Source: Bacillota bacterium
GTDB taxonomy: Bacteria; Bacillota; UBA4882; JAAYXC01
Reading direction: 5' to 3'
DNA length: 6,138 bases
Assembly: GCA_012516115.1 (NCBI GenBank)
Contig: JAAYXC010000401.1
Span: forward strand, 1-6,138
Under the pieces are notes generated by a model. It was not told the origin of the DNA. It saw only the letters and a list, made by a program, of their open reading frames with translations, and made no database searches. Below are positions 5,370 to 6,138 of the stretch, in pieces; the first letter of the stretch is position 1, and every line of letters starts with the position of its first letter. The translations under genes and the position numbers were made by a program.

Positions 5370-5809
5370 ATGGCACTTTCGTAGATAGAGCTTTTGCGCC
5401 TCGCGGTGGAGATGGAAAAGAGGGGTCGGGATTTTTACCTGGCGCTGGCCGACTTGACCGGAGATCCGGAGGCGTGTCGCGTTTTGGAAACGTTAGCCGC
5501 CGAAGAAGAGGAGCACGCGGCCGTCTTTGCCCGAGGACTTCCCGGAGGGGTAGGGGAATTATCGAAAGAGACACGCGACTATCTCGAAGCCCTGCTTATC
5601 GCGTTTGCGCCACGAGCCCCCGGCGGGATCGATCAACCGGCCCAAGGCCTGGCCCTGGCGGGGGAAATGGAGAAAGACTCGATCTTTTTTACAGCGAACT
5701 CTTAACGGCCGTCACGGACGAAGAGGCGCGAAAGCTCGTTCATGAAATCTTGCGGACGGAGAAACTACATTTGGTAGAAATACGCGAGCGTCTTTATGGA
5801 GAAGGATAA
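5370..5809 (+). pseudogene. rubrerythrin-like ferritin-superfamily gene with amber codon and frameshift
   Basis: The gene opens at ATG 5370 behind AAGGGA (5355-5360), giving M-A-L-S, then an in-frame TAG (5382-5384), then continues in the same frame with I-E-L-L-R-L-A-V-E-M-E-K-R-G-R-D-F-Y-L. That frame ends early at 5705. The homology carries on in another frame (F-Y-S-E-L-L, later E-A-R-K-L-V-H-E-I-L-R-T-E-K-L-H-L-V-E-I) to TAA 5807. Adding one T to the T6 run at 5685-5690 joins the halves into 146 residues. The joined protein has the four-helix di-iron pattern: Glu in E-M-E-K-R-G, an E-x-x-H in E-E-E-H, Glu in E-M-E-K-D-S, and a second E-x-x-H in E-K-L-H. Known: such proteins bind non-haem iron and often act in peroxide or oxygen defence of anaerobes. 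Two lesions in an otherwise conserved gene suggest decay, or sequencing error at least for the T run. A downstream TTG start at 5394 would avoid the TAG but has no good ribosome site. Confidence 0.75.
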
Positions 5810-5816
5810 CCGTGGT

Positions 5817-6138
5817 CTAATTTTCTTCTTTTTCCGTCGAGAGAACAAGGTCCCATCCGGCGAGGAGGCCGAGGAAAGCGGTCTTTGCTTCTTCCGGCAC
5901 TTTAAAACGAAGAAGGACCTCCGGCCCGTAGACGGCAGAGAGTTCTTCCGCATGGTGAAGTGAGGCGGCGTGGCGAAGGGCCGCCAACCGGTCATAGGGT
6001 ACGGTGACCTCGAGCAAGAACCCGGGGACTTCCTGTTTTGTTCCGGCTGCGGCGATGACCGCGGCCGCCGCCGAACGGTAAGCCTCGATGAGCCCGGGAA
6101 TGCCGAGTTTCTTTCCCCCGAAGATCCGCGCCACCACG
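5817..6138 (-). CDS. YigZ/IMPACT-family protein, C-terminal part
   Basis: The frame is open to the window edge; about 106 C-terminal residues of a protein usually near 200 are seen, so the N-terminus lies to the right. Seen: V-V-A-R-I-F-G-G-K-K-L-G-I-P-G-L-I-E-A-Y-R, matching the end of the UPF0029/IMPACT N-terminal domain, where the family typically reads V-V-T-R-Y-F-G-G-x-x-L-G-x-G-G-L. After an Ala-rich helix comes a ferredoxin-like second domain (DUF1949 type), with V-P-G-F-L-L-E-V-T-V-P-Y-D-R-L. Known: bacterial YigZ is structurally characterised, but its cellular role is unclear; eukaryotic IMPACT modulates GCN2. The Ile in A-R-I-F-G-G replaces the usual Tyr. It is cytoplasmic, with no membrane segment. 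Its TAG stop lies 7 bases from the TAA of the ferritin-like gene, tail to tail, with no clear terminator between them. Confidence 0.8.
   Translation of the reverse strand, partial: VVARIFGGKKLGIPGLIEAYRSAAAAVIAAAGTKQEVPGFLLEVTVPYDRLAALRHAASLHHAEELSAVYGPEVLLRFKVPEEAKTAFLGLLAGWDLVLSTEKEEN

Overview
The window looks like chromosomal DNA of a GC-rich, probably endospore-forming Firmicute of the Clostridia side (Moorella/Desulfotomaculum-like lineages come to mind). The grounds are a perfect CIRCE operator in front of groES-groEL, strong purine-rich Shine-Dalgarno sites, frequent GTG/TTG starts, and a YlmC/YmxH-type PRC-barrel protein of the kind found in spore formers. The taxonomic call is inference; there is no rRNA or other decisive marker.

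Left part (1-2568): five genes on the + strand in close series. They are the 3' end of a GDT1/TMEM165-type cation transporter half-protein, a membrane-anchored NusG-domain-II protein, a small PRC-barrel protein, a PHP-family metal-dependent phosphoesterase, and a DUF72 (YecE-like) TIM-barrel protein. Gaps are 32-67 bases and no terminator separates them. They may be partly co-transcribed, with a possible internal promoter before the PRC-barrel gene. No common pathway is evident.

Middle (2569-3223): a minus-strand gene for an unrecognised 145-residue protein with a charged, repeat-bearing N-terminus and a Leu-rich core. It converges on the DUF72 gene with only 3 bases between stops and is divergent from groES. 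Upstream of its TTG start the same frame looks coding-like but contains an in-frame TAG. The rest is intergenic.

Heat-shock operon (3224-5288): a sigma-A-type promoter (TTGCCT, 17 bases, TAGAAT), a CIRCE operator whose spacer is itself palindromic, groES, groEL and a strong intrinsic terminator with a TTCG loop. This is the standard HrcA-repressed chaperonin operon. GroEL lacks the usual Gly-Met tail.

Right part (5289-6138): a rubrerythrin-like ferritin-superfamily gene carrying two independent lesions, an amber codon at codon 5 and a one-base deficit in a T run. Convergent to it is the C-terminal half of a YigZ/IMPACT-family protein that runs off the window.

No mobile element, CRISPR array, tRNA or rRNA was seen. 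The most unusual material is the double-lesion ferritin-like gene, the unknown minus-strand gene, and the in-frame TAG codons associated with both. I see no convincing new multi-gene system.
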